A DNA stretch of 64,000 bases from Roseiarcus sp037446355 (GCA_037446355.1 JBBIIT010000011.1:10561-74560), one strand, 5' to 3'. Counted from the first letter of the stretch, positions 33,820 through 43,349 are shown. Made by a program: numbers and translations. The notes: generated from the sequence alone by a model not told the origin.

Positions 33820-34989
33820 TCACGCCGCCTTGGCGAGCTTGGCCTTCTCGGCCGCGAAGGCGAAGTCGAGCCAATGCGTCAGCGCCACGACGTCCGAGGT
33901 CTCAACCGTCGCACCGCACCAGATGCGCAGGCCGGGAGGCGCGTCGCGATAGGCGCCGATGTCGTAGGCGATCTTTTCTTTCTCCAAGAGGCTCGCGAGC
34001 GCCTTGGCGAAGGCGGCCTGTCCATCGGCCGGCAGCGCCGCGACTTCCGCATCGACCACCTTGAGGCAGACGCTGGTGTTGGAGCGCGTCGCGGGCGCCT
34101 TGGCGAGGAAGTCGATCCACGGCGTCTTGGCGACCCATTCGGCGATCGCCTTGGCGTTCGCGTCGGCGCGAGCATAGAGCGCCTTCACGCCGCCGAGGCT
34201 TTTCGCCCAGTTCAGCGCATCGATGTAATCCTCGACGCACAGCATCGAAGGCGTGTTGATCGTCTCGCCCTCGAAGATGCCCGCGATCAGCTTGCCGCCC
34301 TTGGCCATGCGGAACAGCTTGGGCAGTGGCCAGGCCGGCGTATAGGTTTCGAGACGCTCGACCGCGCGCGGGCTCAGCACGATCATGCCGTGCGCCGCCT
34401 CGCCGCCAAGCGCCTTCTGCCAGGAGAAGGTGACGACGTCGAGCTTGGCCCAATCCATTTCCTGCGCGAACGCGGCTGAGGTCGCGTCGCAGATCATCAA
34501 GCCTTTTCGGTCGGCGTCGATCCAATCGGCGTTGGGCACGCGCACGCCGGAGGTCGTGCCGTTCCAGGTGAATACGACGTCGTTGTCAAAGTTCACCTGG
34601 CGCAGGTCGGGAAGCTCGCCGTAAGGCGCTTTCAGCGTCTTGACGTCTTTGAGCTTGAGCTCCTTGACGACGTCGGAGACCCAGCCTTCGCCGAAGCTCT
34701 CCCAGGCCAGCATTTCGACGCCGCGCGCGCCGAGCATCGACCACAACGCCATCTCGACCGCGCCGGTGTCGGAGCCGGGCGTGATGCCGATCTTGTAGTC
34801 GGCGGGAACGCCGAGCACTTCGCGCGTGAGGTCGATCGCGAGCTTAAGCTTGGATTTGCCGAGCTTGGCGCGGTGCGAACGCCCGAGGGCGGCGTCATTG
34901 AGGGCTTGGGGGGTCCAGCCGGGGCGCTTGGCGCAGGGGCCGGAAGAAAAACGCGCGTTCACAGGCCGCGCGGCGGGCATATTCGTCAT
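33820..34989 (-). CDS. serC: Phosphoserine aminotransferase, alphaproteobacterial type
   Basis: The 389-residue PLP enzyme converts 3-phosphohydroxypyruvate and Glu to phosphoserine. The PLP lysine is in VVTFSWQKALGGEAAHG, and the N-terminus RFSSGPCAKRPGWT together with ITPGSDTGAVEMALWS matches the TIGR01365 type used in Rhizobiales, distinct from the E. coli SerC. The ATG at 34989 is preferred, with GAGG 10 bases upstream; an in-frame Met at 34980 is possible. It is the upstream gene of serC-serA and has a structured leader. Confidence 0.95.
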   Translation of the reverse strand: MTNMPAARPVNARFSSGPCAKRPGWTPQALNDAALGRSHRAKLGKSKLKLAIDLTREVLGVPADYKIGITPGSDTGAVEMALWSMLGARGVEMLAWESFGEGWVSDVVKELKLKDVKTLKAPYGELPDLRQVNFDNDVVFTWNGTTSGVRVPNADWIDADRKGLMICDATSAAFAQEMDWAKLDVVTFSWQKALGGEAAHGMIVLSPRAVERLETYTPAWPLPKLFRMAKGGKLIAGIFEGETINTPSMLCVEDYIDALNWAKSLGGVKALYARADANAKAIAEWVAKTPWIDFLAKAPATRSNTSVCLKVVDAEVAALPADGQAAFAKALASLLEKEKIAYDIGAYRDAPPGLRIWCGATVETSDVVALTHWLDFAFAAEKAKLAKAA

Positions 34990-35070
34990 TGGTGGCCATC
35001 CTCTCAGATGGGCGCCTCTCGTTGGGGAGAGGTGTCCCGCCGCCGCCAATACGCGAGGCGGCGGAGAATG
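34990..35070 (-). ncRNA. Candidate serC leader RNA (cis-regulatory)
   Basis: Three stem-loops occupy the region immediately before serC on the minus strand: CCGCCGCC/GGCGGCGG (35040-35064, loop of 9), CCTCTC/GAGAGG (35015-35032) and CCATC/GATGG (34996-35011). The last hairpin buries the GAGG that serves as ribosome site of serC. From memory of the alphaproteobacterial 'serC motif', the final stem overlaps the ribosome binding site of serC, which is what this shows. I could not run a covariance model. The function as a leader is inference; the stems are direct sequence observations. Confidence 0.55.
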
Positions 35071-35105
35071 GCAAGCGCGTATCTAAAAATTGTCGGCGCT
35101 AAAAA

Positions 35106-35309
35106 TCATCCGCGACGCCTGCGGCGCCCGCCGCGCCCGCCCGCGCGCGGGGCGCCCGAATCGCCGTCGCCCGAAACCGGCGCCGGCTCGCTTTGTCGTT
35201 CGTATCGAACGCCGGTGAAAAACATGATCTGCGCTCCAGGTTCCGCGTTCAAATTCCGGACCTCGCGCGCTTGCCCCTCCCGAGGCCGAAATAAAATGAT
35301 TTCGCCCAT
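35106..35309 (-). CDS. Hypothetical small basic protein (67 aa)
   Basis: The 67-residue product begins MGEIILFRPREGQAREVRNL and ends in an Arg/Gly-rich tail (GGRGGRRRRRG), the look of a small nucleic-acid-binding protein. It is preceded by AGGGG at 7 bases and has no signal peptide. It lies upstream of serC on the same strand. I recognise no named family, but a small protein starting GEIILFRPR is familiar in Rhizobiales genomes, which supports it as a real gene rather than a random frame. Confidence 0.6.
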   Translation of the reverse strand: MGEIILFRPREGQAREVRNLNAEPGAQIMFFTGVRYERQSEPAPVSGDGDSGAPRAGGRGGRRRRRG

Positions 35310-35444
35310 CGCAATCCCCTCAAGGCGAGACTGTCCCGAAACGGTTCGCCCCGTGATGCATTACGTTCAGCGAAGGTTAACGATCCCTCAACAAGATCGC
35401 GCTACTTGTCCGCAAATCCTAATGTTTGTCGTTGGAGTGCGATC

Positions 35445-36638
35445 TTGGCCACAATCGGCGCCCAAGGCCCGTTGCCGTTTATGGGCGCGCTCGCCCGCAG
35501 CGGACGGCGCGAGGACCGCCAGCTTTGGTTGCGGGTCGCCGTCGATTACGTTTTGCGCGCCGACCGTCCCGAGAACGACTTAGACAACGAATTCGCGGAC
35601 AATTTCGCGCGCTGCCTCGGCGACGTGGACGATGACGCCCGTCTCGTCATCGGCCAGAGACTTCTGGCGAGCGGACGCGCGCCCGATCGCTTGCTCGCCA
35701 GCATTTCAGGCCAGGGGGGCGAGGCCGGCGCCTATATCCTGACCCGCTCAAAGGACATTTCTCGCCGCGAACTCCTGGCCGCCGCCGCGGATCCTGTTCG
35801 AGCCGGCGCGGTCGCGCGTCGCGACGAGATCGACGGCGAGTTGATCGACGCGCTCTTCGCCGACGCTGAGATCGCGACGCTCTTGGCGTTGCTCGACAAT
35901 CCCAGCGCCAAGCTGGAGACGCGGCATTTGAGAGAACTGGTCGCGCGCGCCAAGGTGGAATGTGAGGCGGGCGATCGGCGCCTGGCCGAGCGCATTTTTG
36001 CGCGCGCGCCGATTCGCGCGGAATACGCGCCGCTATTCCTTTTCGCCAATTCGGCGCAGCGCGCCGCGATCCTTCTGGCCATGCAGCGCGCCGAGTTGGC
36101 GCAGCCGCGCCAGGCGAGCCCCGCCGCGGCGCCGCGAGCGTCGATCGCGCGTCTCGAAGCTTATGCGCTGGCTGGCGAGACCGACCGGTTCGCGGCGACG
36201 CTGGCGGAAATTCTCGGTTGCCCCGAAGAAATCGCCGCGCGGATCGCCTGCGACCCGAACGGCGAACCCTTGGCCGCGGCGCTGGCCGCAATCGGCGCGC
36301 CCAACGACGTCGGCGTCAGAATTCTGACCGCCAGCGACTTGCGCGACGGCTTGGATTATCGGCGCGTCGGCGCGCTCGCGCGCCTGCAAAATGCGTTGAG
36401 CCCGCTGGCGGCGCAACGGGTCGTCGCGGCGATGATCGGTCCTTGGCGAGTTCTGGATCCGCGCAGGCCCCTGCCCCTGCCGCCTCGCGAAACGCCCGCG
36501 GCGGCGGCGTCGAGCGAACGGCGCTCGCGTGCGCCGGACTGGCGCGCGCCGCTGCGCCAGGACAACTTGACGCCGGCGGTGTTGCGTCGCCGCCGCGCGT
36601 TCGCCTTTCAGGCCGCCTACGAGAGGCGGGGCGACTAG
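35445..36638 (+). CDS. DUF2336 domain protein
   Basis: The 397-residue, mainly helical cytoplasmic protein matches DUF2336, a family largely restricted to alphaproteobacteria with HEAT-like helices; typical are the repeated Ala/Leu/Arg-rich helices and blocks such as LALLDNPSAKLETRHLREL. The start is uncertain: TTG at 35445 has GGAG 7 bases upstream, ATG at 35481 is the first internal Met. It overlaps the convergent DUF4337 gene by 4 bases. No function is established. Confidence 0.7.
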   Translation: MATIGAQGPLPFMGALARSGRREDRQLWLRVAVDYVLRADRPENDLDNEFADNFARCLGDVDDDARLVIGQRLLASGRAPDRLLASISGQGGEAGAYILTRSKDISRRELLAAAADPVRAGAVARRDEIDGELIDALFADAEIATLLALLDNPSAKLETRHLRELVARAKVECEAGDRRLAERIFARAPIRAEYAPLFLFANSAQRAAILLAMQRAELAQPRQASPAAAPRASIARLEAYALAGETDRFAATLAEILGCPEEIAARIACDPNGEPLAAALAAIGAPNDVGVRILTASDLRDGLDYRRVGALARLQNALSPLAAQRVVAAMIGPWRVLDPRRPLPLPPRETPAAAASSERRSRAPDWRAPLRQDNLTPAVLRRRRAFAFQAAYERRGD

Positions 36639-37219
36639 CCTAGAAAGGCCAGCGCCGCCGGCGCGAGATAGCCGAACGCCATCAGCACGGCGCCGACAAG
36701 CCCGAGCGCCGCGCCGAGCCAAGCCAATGCCGTGACGCCGGTGATGATCGCCGCCGACGCGAGCACGATGGCGATCTGCAAGGCGCCCGAGGCGTATTCG
36801 AAATGCTCAAGCTTCTTGTTGTATAGCTCGCGCTCTTCGCCCGCGGCGTTGGCGCGTTCGGCGATCCGATCGAGGCTGTCTTCGGGTTTCTTCGGATCCT
36901 TTTCGAACTTCGCGACCGTCGCCTTCCAGTCGCCGATCTGCTTTTCGATCGCAGCGCGCACTTTTTCGTCCGTGACCGAAGGGGAAAGCGCCTCAAGGGA
37001 CTGCGCGGCGGTTTCCGCGAGCGAGGAGCGCACTTTCTTGGCCTGATAGAAATTGAAGAGGTCGGACGATTCGATGTTTTTCTCCATCGAGCGATGTTCG
37101 GACTTCTTGGCGCCCGCCTCCGATAGCGCCAGGAACAGAGCGAGGATCGCGATAATCAAGGCGACCTTCTTGTCCTCGGATTCGGTCGCGTCGTCCAATG
37201 CATCGCCCGGTTCGCCCAT
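36635..37219 (-). CDS. DUF4337 family membrane protein
   Basis: The 194-residue protein has one N-terminal transmembrane helix (KVALIIAILALFLALSEAG), a long soluble helical segment with SSDLFNFYQAKKVRSSL, and two C-terminal helices separated by short turns (IAIVLASAAIITGVTALAW, ALGLVGAVLMAFGYLA). This is the standard DUF4337 layout. The role is unknown; the soluble middle may face the cytoplasm or periplasm. It precedes the coiled-coil gene's end in the same orientation by 111 bases downstream, without an evident terminator. Confidence 0.85.
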   Translation of the reverse strand: MGEPGDALDDATESEDKKVALIIAILALFLALSEAGAKKSEHRSMEKNIESSDLFNFYQAKKVRSSLAETAAQSLEALSPSVTDEKVRAAIEKQIGDWKATVAKFEKDPKKPEDSLDRIAERANAAGEERELYNKKLEHFEYASGALQIAIVLASAAIITGVTALAWLGAALGLVGAVLMAFGYLAPAALAFLG

Positions 37220-37330
37220 GTCTTTTCCCCCAATGAATACAACAAGAGCGAATTCGCCCGATCTGGCCGAATTCGTCGCCGCAATGCGACAAACTATTCA
37301 CGATTCGATACGAAGGAAAAGCCCCCGCCG

Positions 37331-38509
37331 CTAAAGGTCGGAGGCCGCGGCAGGCTCGAGGCGCGTCGCCCCGTTCGGGGAGGTCTCGCCGGCATGGACG
37401 AACGGGGCCGGAACCTCGCGCCGCGCGAATGCGAAGACTTCCGGCGCCGGGGCCTCGTCGGGGCCGGCATGACCATAGGCGCGCGCGGTCGCCCGCCCGA
37501 GTTTGGCGATCGCCTTGCGCAGCGCAGCGTCGTTCTTGGCGCCGCCCTGCGCTTTGTGGCCGCGCGGTCCGAATCTCGCTTTCAAGGATTCGAACTCGCT
37601 CGGCAAGCCGCCTCGATCCGCGGGCGCCGCCGTGGCGGTCGCGAACGGCGCAACCGGGTCCGTCGGGCCGATTTCGCGCGATGCAGGTTCGTCGCGTTGA
37701 CGATCGAGCTTGTCCGACAATTCCAAAGGCCGCGTCTTGGCGCCCGCGAAGCTGTCGGCGACGCCCGATTCCAACTCCGCGAGCCGGCCCCGCAGACTTG
37801 CCGCTTCGCTGGTTTGGCGTTCGGCCTCGGCTGCGAGGGCCTGCCCATGCGACAGCGCCGCTTCGAGCTCCGAGCGCAATCGGCTCGCCGCCTCCGCGCG
37901 CTCTGCCAGAGCCGCCGACAGCCGCGTCCGTTCCGACGCGGCCGAGCGTAGCGCGTCGTCCAGCTCTGTTTCGAGCGCCGCGATGCGCGTTTCGAGACTT
38001 GCGACAATGGTCCGAGTTTCGTCGGTCCGCGTCTCCAGCGTTCGATTGCGCGCTTGCGCCGTCGCCAGCGCCGCGCTCGTCCGGTCGCGCTGCGCGGTCA
38101 AATCGAGCAAGACAAGTTCGCGCGTTCCGATTTGCGCGGCAAGATCGCGCCCCTCCGCCTCGAGCCCGGCGATCTCGGCGCGCAAACGCGCGCTCTCGTC
38201 GACGCGCCCCGCCAAGGTTTCCTCCATCGCGAGGATGTGCGTCGCCTGGCGGCCGACCTCCACTCTCGCCACGGCGCGTGAATCTTCGGCGTCCTGCAAT
38301 CGCTTCTCGAGCTTGACCTGTTCAACCGCGAATTGTCCGCGCAGCGCATCGCGCTCGGCGCGCGCCTGGGTCTCCGAGAGCGGCGAAAGCAGGCGCGCGC
38401 GCGCCGTTGCGAGGCGCATGGCCCGTCGCGCAAGCGCGGGCGTGGCCAATAAAGCCAAGAGCGCGGCGGCGAAAAAGCCGGCGAAGAATAAAATAATGGA
38501 TTCGACCAC
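37331..38509 (-). CDS. Membrane-anchored coiled-coil protein
   Basis: The 392-residue protein has one N-terminal helix (ESIILFFAGFFAAALLALLA) and then about 250 residues of Ala/Arg/Glu/Leu heptad-like sequence with many repeats of the kind 'RAxIAGLEAEGRDLAAQI', a long coiled coil, ending in a Pro/Ala-rich disordered tail (GPRGHKAQGG onwards). The layout is typical of scaffold or envelope-associated proteins; I see no enzymatic domain. It is probably co-oriented with the EipA gene upstream. Confidence 0.65.
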   Translation of the reverse strand: MVESIILFFAGFFAAALLALLATPALARRAMRLATARARLLSPLSETQARAERDALRGQFAVEQVKLEKRLQDAEDSRAVARVEVGRQATHILAMEETLAGRVDESARLRAEIAGLEAEGRDLAAQIGTRELVLLDLTAQRDRTSAALATAQARNRTLETRTDETRTIVASLETRIAALETELDDALRSAASERTRLSAALAERAEAASRLRSELEAALSHGQALAAEAERQTSEAASLRGRLAELESGVADSFAGAKTRPLELSDKLDRQRDEPASREIGPTDPVAPFATATAAPADRGGLPSEFESLKARFGPRGHKAQGGAKNDAALRKAIAKLGRATARAYGHAGPDEAPAPEVFAFARREVPAPFVHAGETSPNGATRLEPAAASDL

Positions 38510-38589
38510 GGACGCGCCGATCCCTCACGCAATTGCGGCTCATATTCGCACGCCGCGCGGCCCTTGCAAAGCGCGCGCCCGCGCTCGGC

Positions 38590-39162
38590 TCAGAACGGAT
38601 TCCAGGTCGACCTGGGCGTGAACTTGAGATAGCTGAGGTTGACGCCGAGCCGCGCCCCAACGCCGCTGCGGATCGGCACGACCAACATTCCGTCCGCTCC
38701 CAGAGCGGTGAAACCGAAACCGCCGACGAAATAAGCCGAGCCGTCGACGCCGCCGAAACGACGGAAAATCGCGTTCAACGCGAACAGGTTGTACACGAGC
38801 ATCATCGTGCGATCGCCGTCCGCGCCGGCGTCGAACCCGACCGAGGGGCCTTGCCAGTATATTTTCTCGTCGCCGGCGTTGCGGGTATAGAGCTTGCCTT
38901 CGCCGTAGCGCAGACCGCCCACGAGGGCCGCCGAGGCTTCTTGGCCGAGGATGTAACCGTTCGGCAGCCCCCACCGGCGCCCGGCCTCCTGCACAACTTC
39001 CGCGAGCCCGCGCGAGATCGCGCCGAAGAAATGGTGTCCGCTGTCGATGATTTCGTCGAGCGAGAACGGCGCGGGAGCGTCCGCGAAGGCGTGCCCGCTC
39101 GAGGCCGCCAGTACGAGCGCCGAGCCCCCGGTGAGAACGTCCCGGCGCGAATATTTGGCCAT
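38590..39162 (-). CDS. DUF1134 / EipA-type envelope integrity protein
   Basis: The 190-residue protein has a Tat-like or Sec signal (YSRRDVLTGGSALVLAASS, with two Arg) and a DUF1134 domain: LDEIIDSGHHFFGAISRGLA, WGLPNGYILGQEASAA, and the Gly-rich MMLVYNLFALNAIFRRFGG segment. DUF1134 corresponds to EipA of Brucella, needed for envelope integrity and virulence there. The RR at residues 6-7 may be a Tat motif, although in Brucella the protein is described as Sec-exported. The gene is isolated and on the same strand as the coiled-coil protein. Confidence 0.85.
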   Translation of the reverse strand: MAKYSRRDVLTGGSALVLAASSGHAFADAPAPFSLDEIIDSGHHFFGAISRGLAEVVQEAGRRWGLPNGYILGQEASAALVGGLRYGEGKLYTRNAGDEKIYWQGPSVGFDAGADGDRTMMLVYNLFALNAIFRRFGGVDGSAYFVGGFGFTALGADGMLVVPIRSGVGARLGVNLSYLKFTPRSTWNPF

Positions 39163-39296
39163 TATGGCTCTCCTCTTGACTTCGCGCCCGCCAGCGCGAG
39201 GCGAATACCCCGAGCGTTCCGTTCAAAAAATGTCGCCTTGATGGCGAATCGGCGGTGCGCTCGGGGCGACTATCCCCTCCCCCGGCTTACGCATAC

Positions 39297-40136
39297 TTAA
39301 CGCCGGCCGTCAGCGTCGGGCGCCGCTGGGTCGCCCCAAGCGACGAAACCGCCGTTCCGCAACCCTTCTGCGAGCTTGCCGTAGCGAAGCGGTCCGCCCT
39401 CGACGCTCAGGACGACGCCCCCCGCCGCACGCAGCACCGCATCGCCCGCGGCCGTGTCCCACTCCATCGTCGGCGCGAAGCGCGGATAAACGTCCGCCTC
39501 GCCGTCGGCGATCGCGCAGAACTTCAGCGACGAGCCCGCGGACTTGCGCTCCGAAATCGGCAATTTCGCCAAAAAGGCTTCGGTTTGCGGATCGCCGTGC
39601 GAGCGGCTCGCCAACGCGACGAGGCCGGCCGGCGCGGGACGGGCGCGCAGACGCCGCCACATCGAGGGCTCGGGCAGCCGCGCACCGACGCTGGCCACGC
39701 AGCCGTAGGCGGCCTCCCCGGCGAACCAGAGCCGCCCCAGGGCCGGCGCGTAGACCGCGCCGGCGATGGGCGCGCGTCCCTCGATCAGCGCGACGTTGAT
39801 GGTGAATTCGCCATTGTGGGCCAGAAATTCGCGCGTGCCATCGAGGGGATCGACCAGGAAAAATCGCTCGCCGGTCCGCAGCGGCGCCCCGGCGGCCATC
39901 GCCTCCTCCGCGACCAAGGGAATCTCCGGCGCGAGCGCGGCGAGGCGCGCGCGTATGATCGCCTCGGCGCGCACATCGGCCGCCGTCACGGGACTGCCGT
40001 CGGACTTGGAGCGCGCCTCGCCGCCGCTGGCGTATTCCTCCATGACCGCAGGGCCAGGCTCGAGCGCGGCCCGCGCGAGCTCGACTGCGATTTCATCTCG
40101 GTTCATATCGCCGAACGCCGTTGCAATCCGCGTCAT
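39297..40136 (-). CDS. cysQ: 3'(2'),5'-bisphosphate nucleotidase CysQ
   Basis: The 279-residue protein is an inositol-monophosphatase-fold phosphatase. The Mg-binding motif DPLDGTREF and the second motif EWDTAAGDAVLRAAGG are intact, as is the EEAMAAG glutamate. The 'DPLDGTREF' form points to CysQ, which removes the 3' phosphate of PAP during sulfate assimilation, rather than SuhB. The ATG at 40136 is used; a second Met at 40106 is an alternative. chpT diverges from it with a spacer of about 116-122 bases. Confidence 0.88.
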   Translation of the reverse strand: MTRIATAFGDMNRDEIAVELARAALEPGPAVMEEYASGGEARSKSDGSPVTAADVRAEAIIRARLAALAPEIPLVAEEAMAAGAPLRTGERFFLVDPLDGTREFLAHNGEFTINVALIEGRAPIAGAVYAPALGRLWFAGEAAYGCVASVGARLPEPSMWRRLRARPAPAGLVALASRSHGDPQTEAFLAKLPISERKSAGSSLKFCAIADGEADVYPRFAPTMEWDTAAGDAVLRAAGGVVLSVEGGPLRYGKLAEGLRNGGFVAWGDPAAPDADGRR

Positions 40137-40258
40137 GCGCTCGCTCGCTTTCTCTGGCCCGCCGCGCCGCCGAGCGGTCGCGAAGGCCCCGCAAATCCGC
40201 TACGATCCGATTCGTTCTGATTCGCCGCGCGATTCATCACAAGACCAAGGCAATGACA

Positions 40259-40945
40259 ATGCTCGCTCTCGATCCGATGGACTTGGCCGCTTTGCTGTGT
40301 TCGCGCGTTTGTCACGACGTGATCGGCCCCGTCGGGGCGATCGGCAACGGCTTGGAGATGCTCGACGAAGAAAAGGATCCGGCCATGCGCGACGTCGCGC
40401 TTGAGCTGATAAAGAAGAGCGCGCAGTCAGCTTCCGCCCGGCTCCAGTTCTGCCGCCTCGCCTTCGGTGCGGCCGGTTCCGTCGGCGCGGCGATCGACAC
40501 GGGCGATGCGGAGAAGGTGGCGCGCGGGCTGATCGTGACCGAGCGCGTCTCCATGACCTGGAACGCGGCGCGTCAGCTGATGCCGAAGAACAAAGTCAAA
40601 TTGTTGCTGAACCTCTGCCTGATCGCGGCGAGCACGATTCCGCGCGGCGGAGTCGTCGAGGTCGATGCGAAGGGCGAAGGCGACCAGGCGGTCCTGCATG
40701 TCGCCTCCAAGGGCGCTCATCCGCGCATGGCCGCCGGCGTCGCCGAACTTCTGGCCGGCGAGCCGGAAGATGGCAAAGTCGACGCACATTCGATCCAACC
40801 CTATTACACTGCGCTGGTGGCGCGCGAATGCGGACTGAGGATCGAGGTGACGGCGGCGTCCGATGGCGTCGCCTTCGCCGCCCGCCCGCTCGCCGAGACC
40901 GCCGCGGCGCCGGAGCCGGCCGAAGTTGTCGCGGCTCCCGCTTAG
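40259..40945 (+). CDS. chpT: Histidine phosphotransferase ChpT
   Basis: The 228-residue protein matches ChpT, which passes phosphate from the kinase CckA to CtrA and CpdR in the alphaproteobacterial cell-cycle relay. The conserved His lies in LLCSRVCHDVIGPVGAIGNG, and the rest has a kinase-like four-helix bundle plus a degenerate ATPase domain. AAGG lies 8 bases before the ATG at 40259; the nearer ATG at 40253 (MTM) is an alternative start. The next gene on the same strand is a CheA-like hybrid, 121 bases on. Confidence 0.9.
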   Translation: MLALDPMDLAALLCSRVCHDVIGPVGAIGNGLEMLDEEKDPAMRDVALELIKKSAQSASARLQFCRLAFGAAGSVGAAIDTGDAEKVARGLIVTERVSMTWNAARQLMPKNKVKLLLNLCLIAASTIPRGGVVEVDAKGEGDQAVLHVASKGAHPRMAAGVAELLAGEPEDGKVDAHSIQPYYTALVARECGLRIEVTAASDGVAFAARPLAETAAAPEPAEVVAAPA

Positions 40946-41066
40946 CGACGCATCGACCATCGTCCGGGCGAGGACCGACGTTTCTTTTCGCCGTTTCAAG
41001 GCTTCTTAATCAGGCCCCGGCAAGATAGCGCGGCGATCGGGAATCGCTTCGGTCGGGCCCCGCCAG

Positions 41067-43349
41067 ATGAATGCGTTACTCCACGACTTCTTGACGCAGA
41101 GCGAAGAGCAGCGCGAAGCCGCCGCCTCGCTGGCGGCGCGTCTCGAACTGGAATCTTCCGACCCGCGCGTCGAGGCTGGGCTGTTCGGCTACTTTCACGC
41201 GATCAAGGGGGCGGCGGAATTCCTGGGCCTGACCCGGCTCGAAGCGATCGCCCGCTTCGGCGAGCGTTTGATCGAGAAGCTGCGCAAGGGCGAGGCGCGG
41301 AGCGAGGAAATCGCGCCGTGGGCGAAAATCGCCATCAAACGCATCGAATTCGTACAGCGAGCGCTCGCAGCGCAAGCGGGCGAACCTCCCGGCGACGACG
41401 CCGACCTTCGCGACGCCTTCGCGCGCTTGTCCGCGGACGCGCTCGCCGCCAACCCTGACGACGCACTCGCGCCCCTCGGCGAGGCTGGGTTCGGCGCCGA
41501 AACGCTCCCGCCCGGGCGCCATGGCGAATCCGTGCGGGTCCCGACCTTGACCTTAGAGCGGATCACGACCTCCCTCGCTGAGCTCGCGATGGCCCGCGAT
41601 CAACTCGTCGAGGCGGCGCGGGCGCGCGCGGACGAACCGATTCCGGCGAGCTTGCGACGGCTTTGCGAAGTCGTGGCGGACATCGGCGCGAGCGTCGTCT
41701 CGGCCCGCGCGACGCCGATCGGGCGCCTGTTCGCGGGCCTGCTGGACAGCGCGCGTTTGGCTTCGCTGGCTATGGAAAGGCCGGCCCGGCTCCTGGTTGA
41801 GGGCGGCGACACGGTGATTGAAGGCGCTCACGTCGAAATCCTGCGCGAATCTCTGCGCGAACTGATTCTCATCGCGATCGAGCATTGCCTCGATGCGCCC
41901 GCGGAACGGCGCGCCCTCGGGAAACCGGAGGAAGGTCGGATCACCTTGACCGCGCGCGCGCGCCGTGGGCTCGTGACAATCGAGATCGCCGACGACGGGC
42001 GCGGCTTCGACGCGATTGGCGATGGCGCGGCGCTGCGCTCCGTTTCCGAGAAAATAGGAGAATTGGGCGGCGAATTCATGCTGATCGGCGGTCCGGGCCG
42101 CAGGGCCAAGGCCGCGCTGACGCTTCCGATTCGTCAGCCGATCGCGACCACGTTCATCGTCAGCGCGGGGGATGAGCGCTACGCGGTGTTTCGCCGCGAC
42201 GTCGAAGAAACGCTCGATCTCAGCCTCGTTCCCGAAGGCTCGCTCATCTGCGCGGAGGGCGAGCTATTCCTGGCGACGCCCGAGGGCGTGCTTCCGGCCG
42301 TGAATTTGCGCCGCCTGCTCGGCGCGACCGACGCGCCGACGCCCAATCCCGCGCCGGGCATGGCGCTGAAGCTGCGCTTCGGCGCCCGCGTTTTTTGGCT
42401 GATCGTCGAAGAAATCGTTGCGGTGCGCGATCTCGCGCCGGCGCCGCTGCCCTCGCCCTTGCAATCGTTGTCGCTGTTCGCCGGGACCGCCATTCTCGGC
42501 GACGGCTCGGTGGTGCTCGTCCTCGATCGAGCCGGGCTCGCCGGCGAACTCGGCCTGCCGAAATCCGATTGGTTGGGCCCCGCGCGGGCCGCGGATCTCG
42601 AAGCGGATGCTTCATTGGTCAATGCCGTACTATTCCGTTCGCGCGACGCGGCCCTGCGCGCGGCGCCGCTCCGGGCGATTGAGCGCATCGCGAGTTTCGA
42701 CGCCGCGGACGTGCGCCACGACGCCGAGGCGCTCAGCATCGCCGTGGACGGACGCTGGCTGCCGCTGGTCGCCTTGCCCGAAACGCCCTGGGAGCGCGCG
42801 CGCCCTGGCGCCGCCAAAGCCCTGATCCTTCGCGACGGCGAGGACCGGCTCGCGCTTTGGGTCGAGGAAATCGTCGATCTGCTCGAACAGAAGCCCGAGG
42901 CGCTTCGCGCTACGGCGCTGGAGCGGATCGATCCGGCGCGCCTGTTCGAACGTCGCCGTCAAGTTCGGCGCGCCAGTGACGGACCAAAAGGAAATCGCGT
43001 GCTGTTTATCGGGCCGTCGGAATTCTTCCGCGAAATCGTCGAAGTCGCGCTGCGCGAAAACGGCTATGAGGTCGTCGCGGTTCGCGAAAGCGAAAAGGCG
43101 ATGGAACGACTTGCGGGCGACCCTGGTTTGGCCGCGGTTTTGTTCAGCGACGAAAGCTCGGCCGGGCGCGTCGAAGCGTTCGCCCGGCAGCTTCGCGCCC
43201 TTGCAACGGGATCGCCGCCCGCGCTAATCGCGCTGACCGACAATCGCGAGCTTGTCGGGTTTGATGCTCAGGTCGACAGATTCGACCGCGCCGGTTTGTT
43301 GAAGGCCCTTCGGGATCTTTGCCCCCCTCGATCGGGGGTCGCGGCATGA
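41067..43349 (+). CDS. CheA-like hybrid protein with degenerate kinase and receiver domains
   Basis: The 760-residue protein carries an HPt domain (FGYFHAIKGAAEFLGL, His44 conserved), a P3-like dimerisation helix (about 150-180), a HATPase domain, two CheW-like regions (after about 365 and 525) and a C-terminal receiver-like domain (about 645-760). The N box, normally 'LVRNAIDHG', reads LILIAIEHC (residues 266-274), so the Mg-chelating Asn is lost, although the DDGRGFD G1 box is kept. The receiver starts VLFIGPS where VLVVDDS is expected, losing the acidic pair. The stop overlaps cheW by 4 bases. It may be a phosphotransfer scaffold rather than an active kinase. Confidence 0.85.
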   Translation: MNALLHDFLTQSEEQREAAASLAARLELESSDPRVEAGLFGYFHAIKGAAEFLGLTRLEAIARFGERLIEKLRKGEARSEEIAPWAKIAIKRIEFVQRALAAQAGEPPGDDADLRDAFARLSADALAANPDDALAPLGEAGFGAETLPPGRHGESVRVPTLTLERITTSLAELAMARDQLVEAARARADEPIPASLRRLCEVVADIGASVVSARATPIGRLFAGLLDSARLASLAMERPARLLVEGGDTVIEGAHVEILRESLRELILIAIEHCLDAPAERRALGKPEEGRITLTARARRGLVTIEIADDGRGFDAIGDGAALRSVSEKIGELGGEFMLIGGPGRRAKAALTLPIRQPIATTFIVSAGDERYAVFRRDVEETLDLSLVPEGSLICAEGELFLATPEGVLPAVNLRRLLGATDAPTPNPAPGMALKLRFGARVFWLIVEEIVAVRDLAPAPLPSPLQSLSLFAGTAILGDGSVVLVLDRAGLAGELGLPKSDWLGPARAADLEADASLVNAVLFRSRDAALRAAPLRAIERIASFDAADVRHDAEALSIAVDGRWLPLVALPETPWERARPGAAKALILRDGEDRLALWVEEIVDLLEQKPEALRATALERIDPARLFERRRQVRRASDGPKGNRVLFIGPSEFFREIVEVALRENGYEVVAVRESEKAMERLAGDPGLAAVLFSDESSAGRVEAFARQLRALATGSPPALIALTDNRELVGFDAQVDRFDRAGLLKALRDLCPPRSGVAA

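Noticed and set aside
35377..35391. CtrA-like box TTAA-N7-TCAA upstream of the DUF2336 gene
   Set aside because: Also one mismatch, and far from a mapped promoter.
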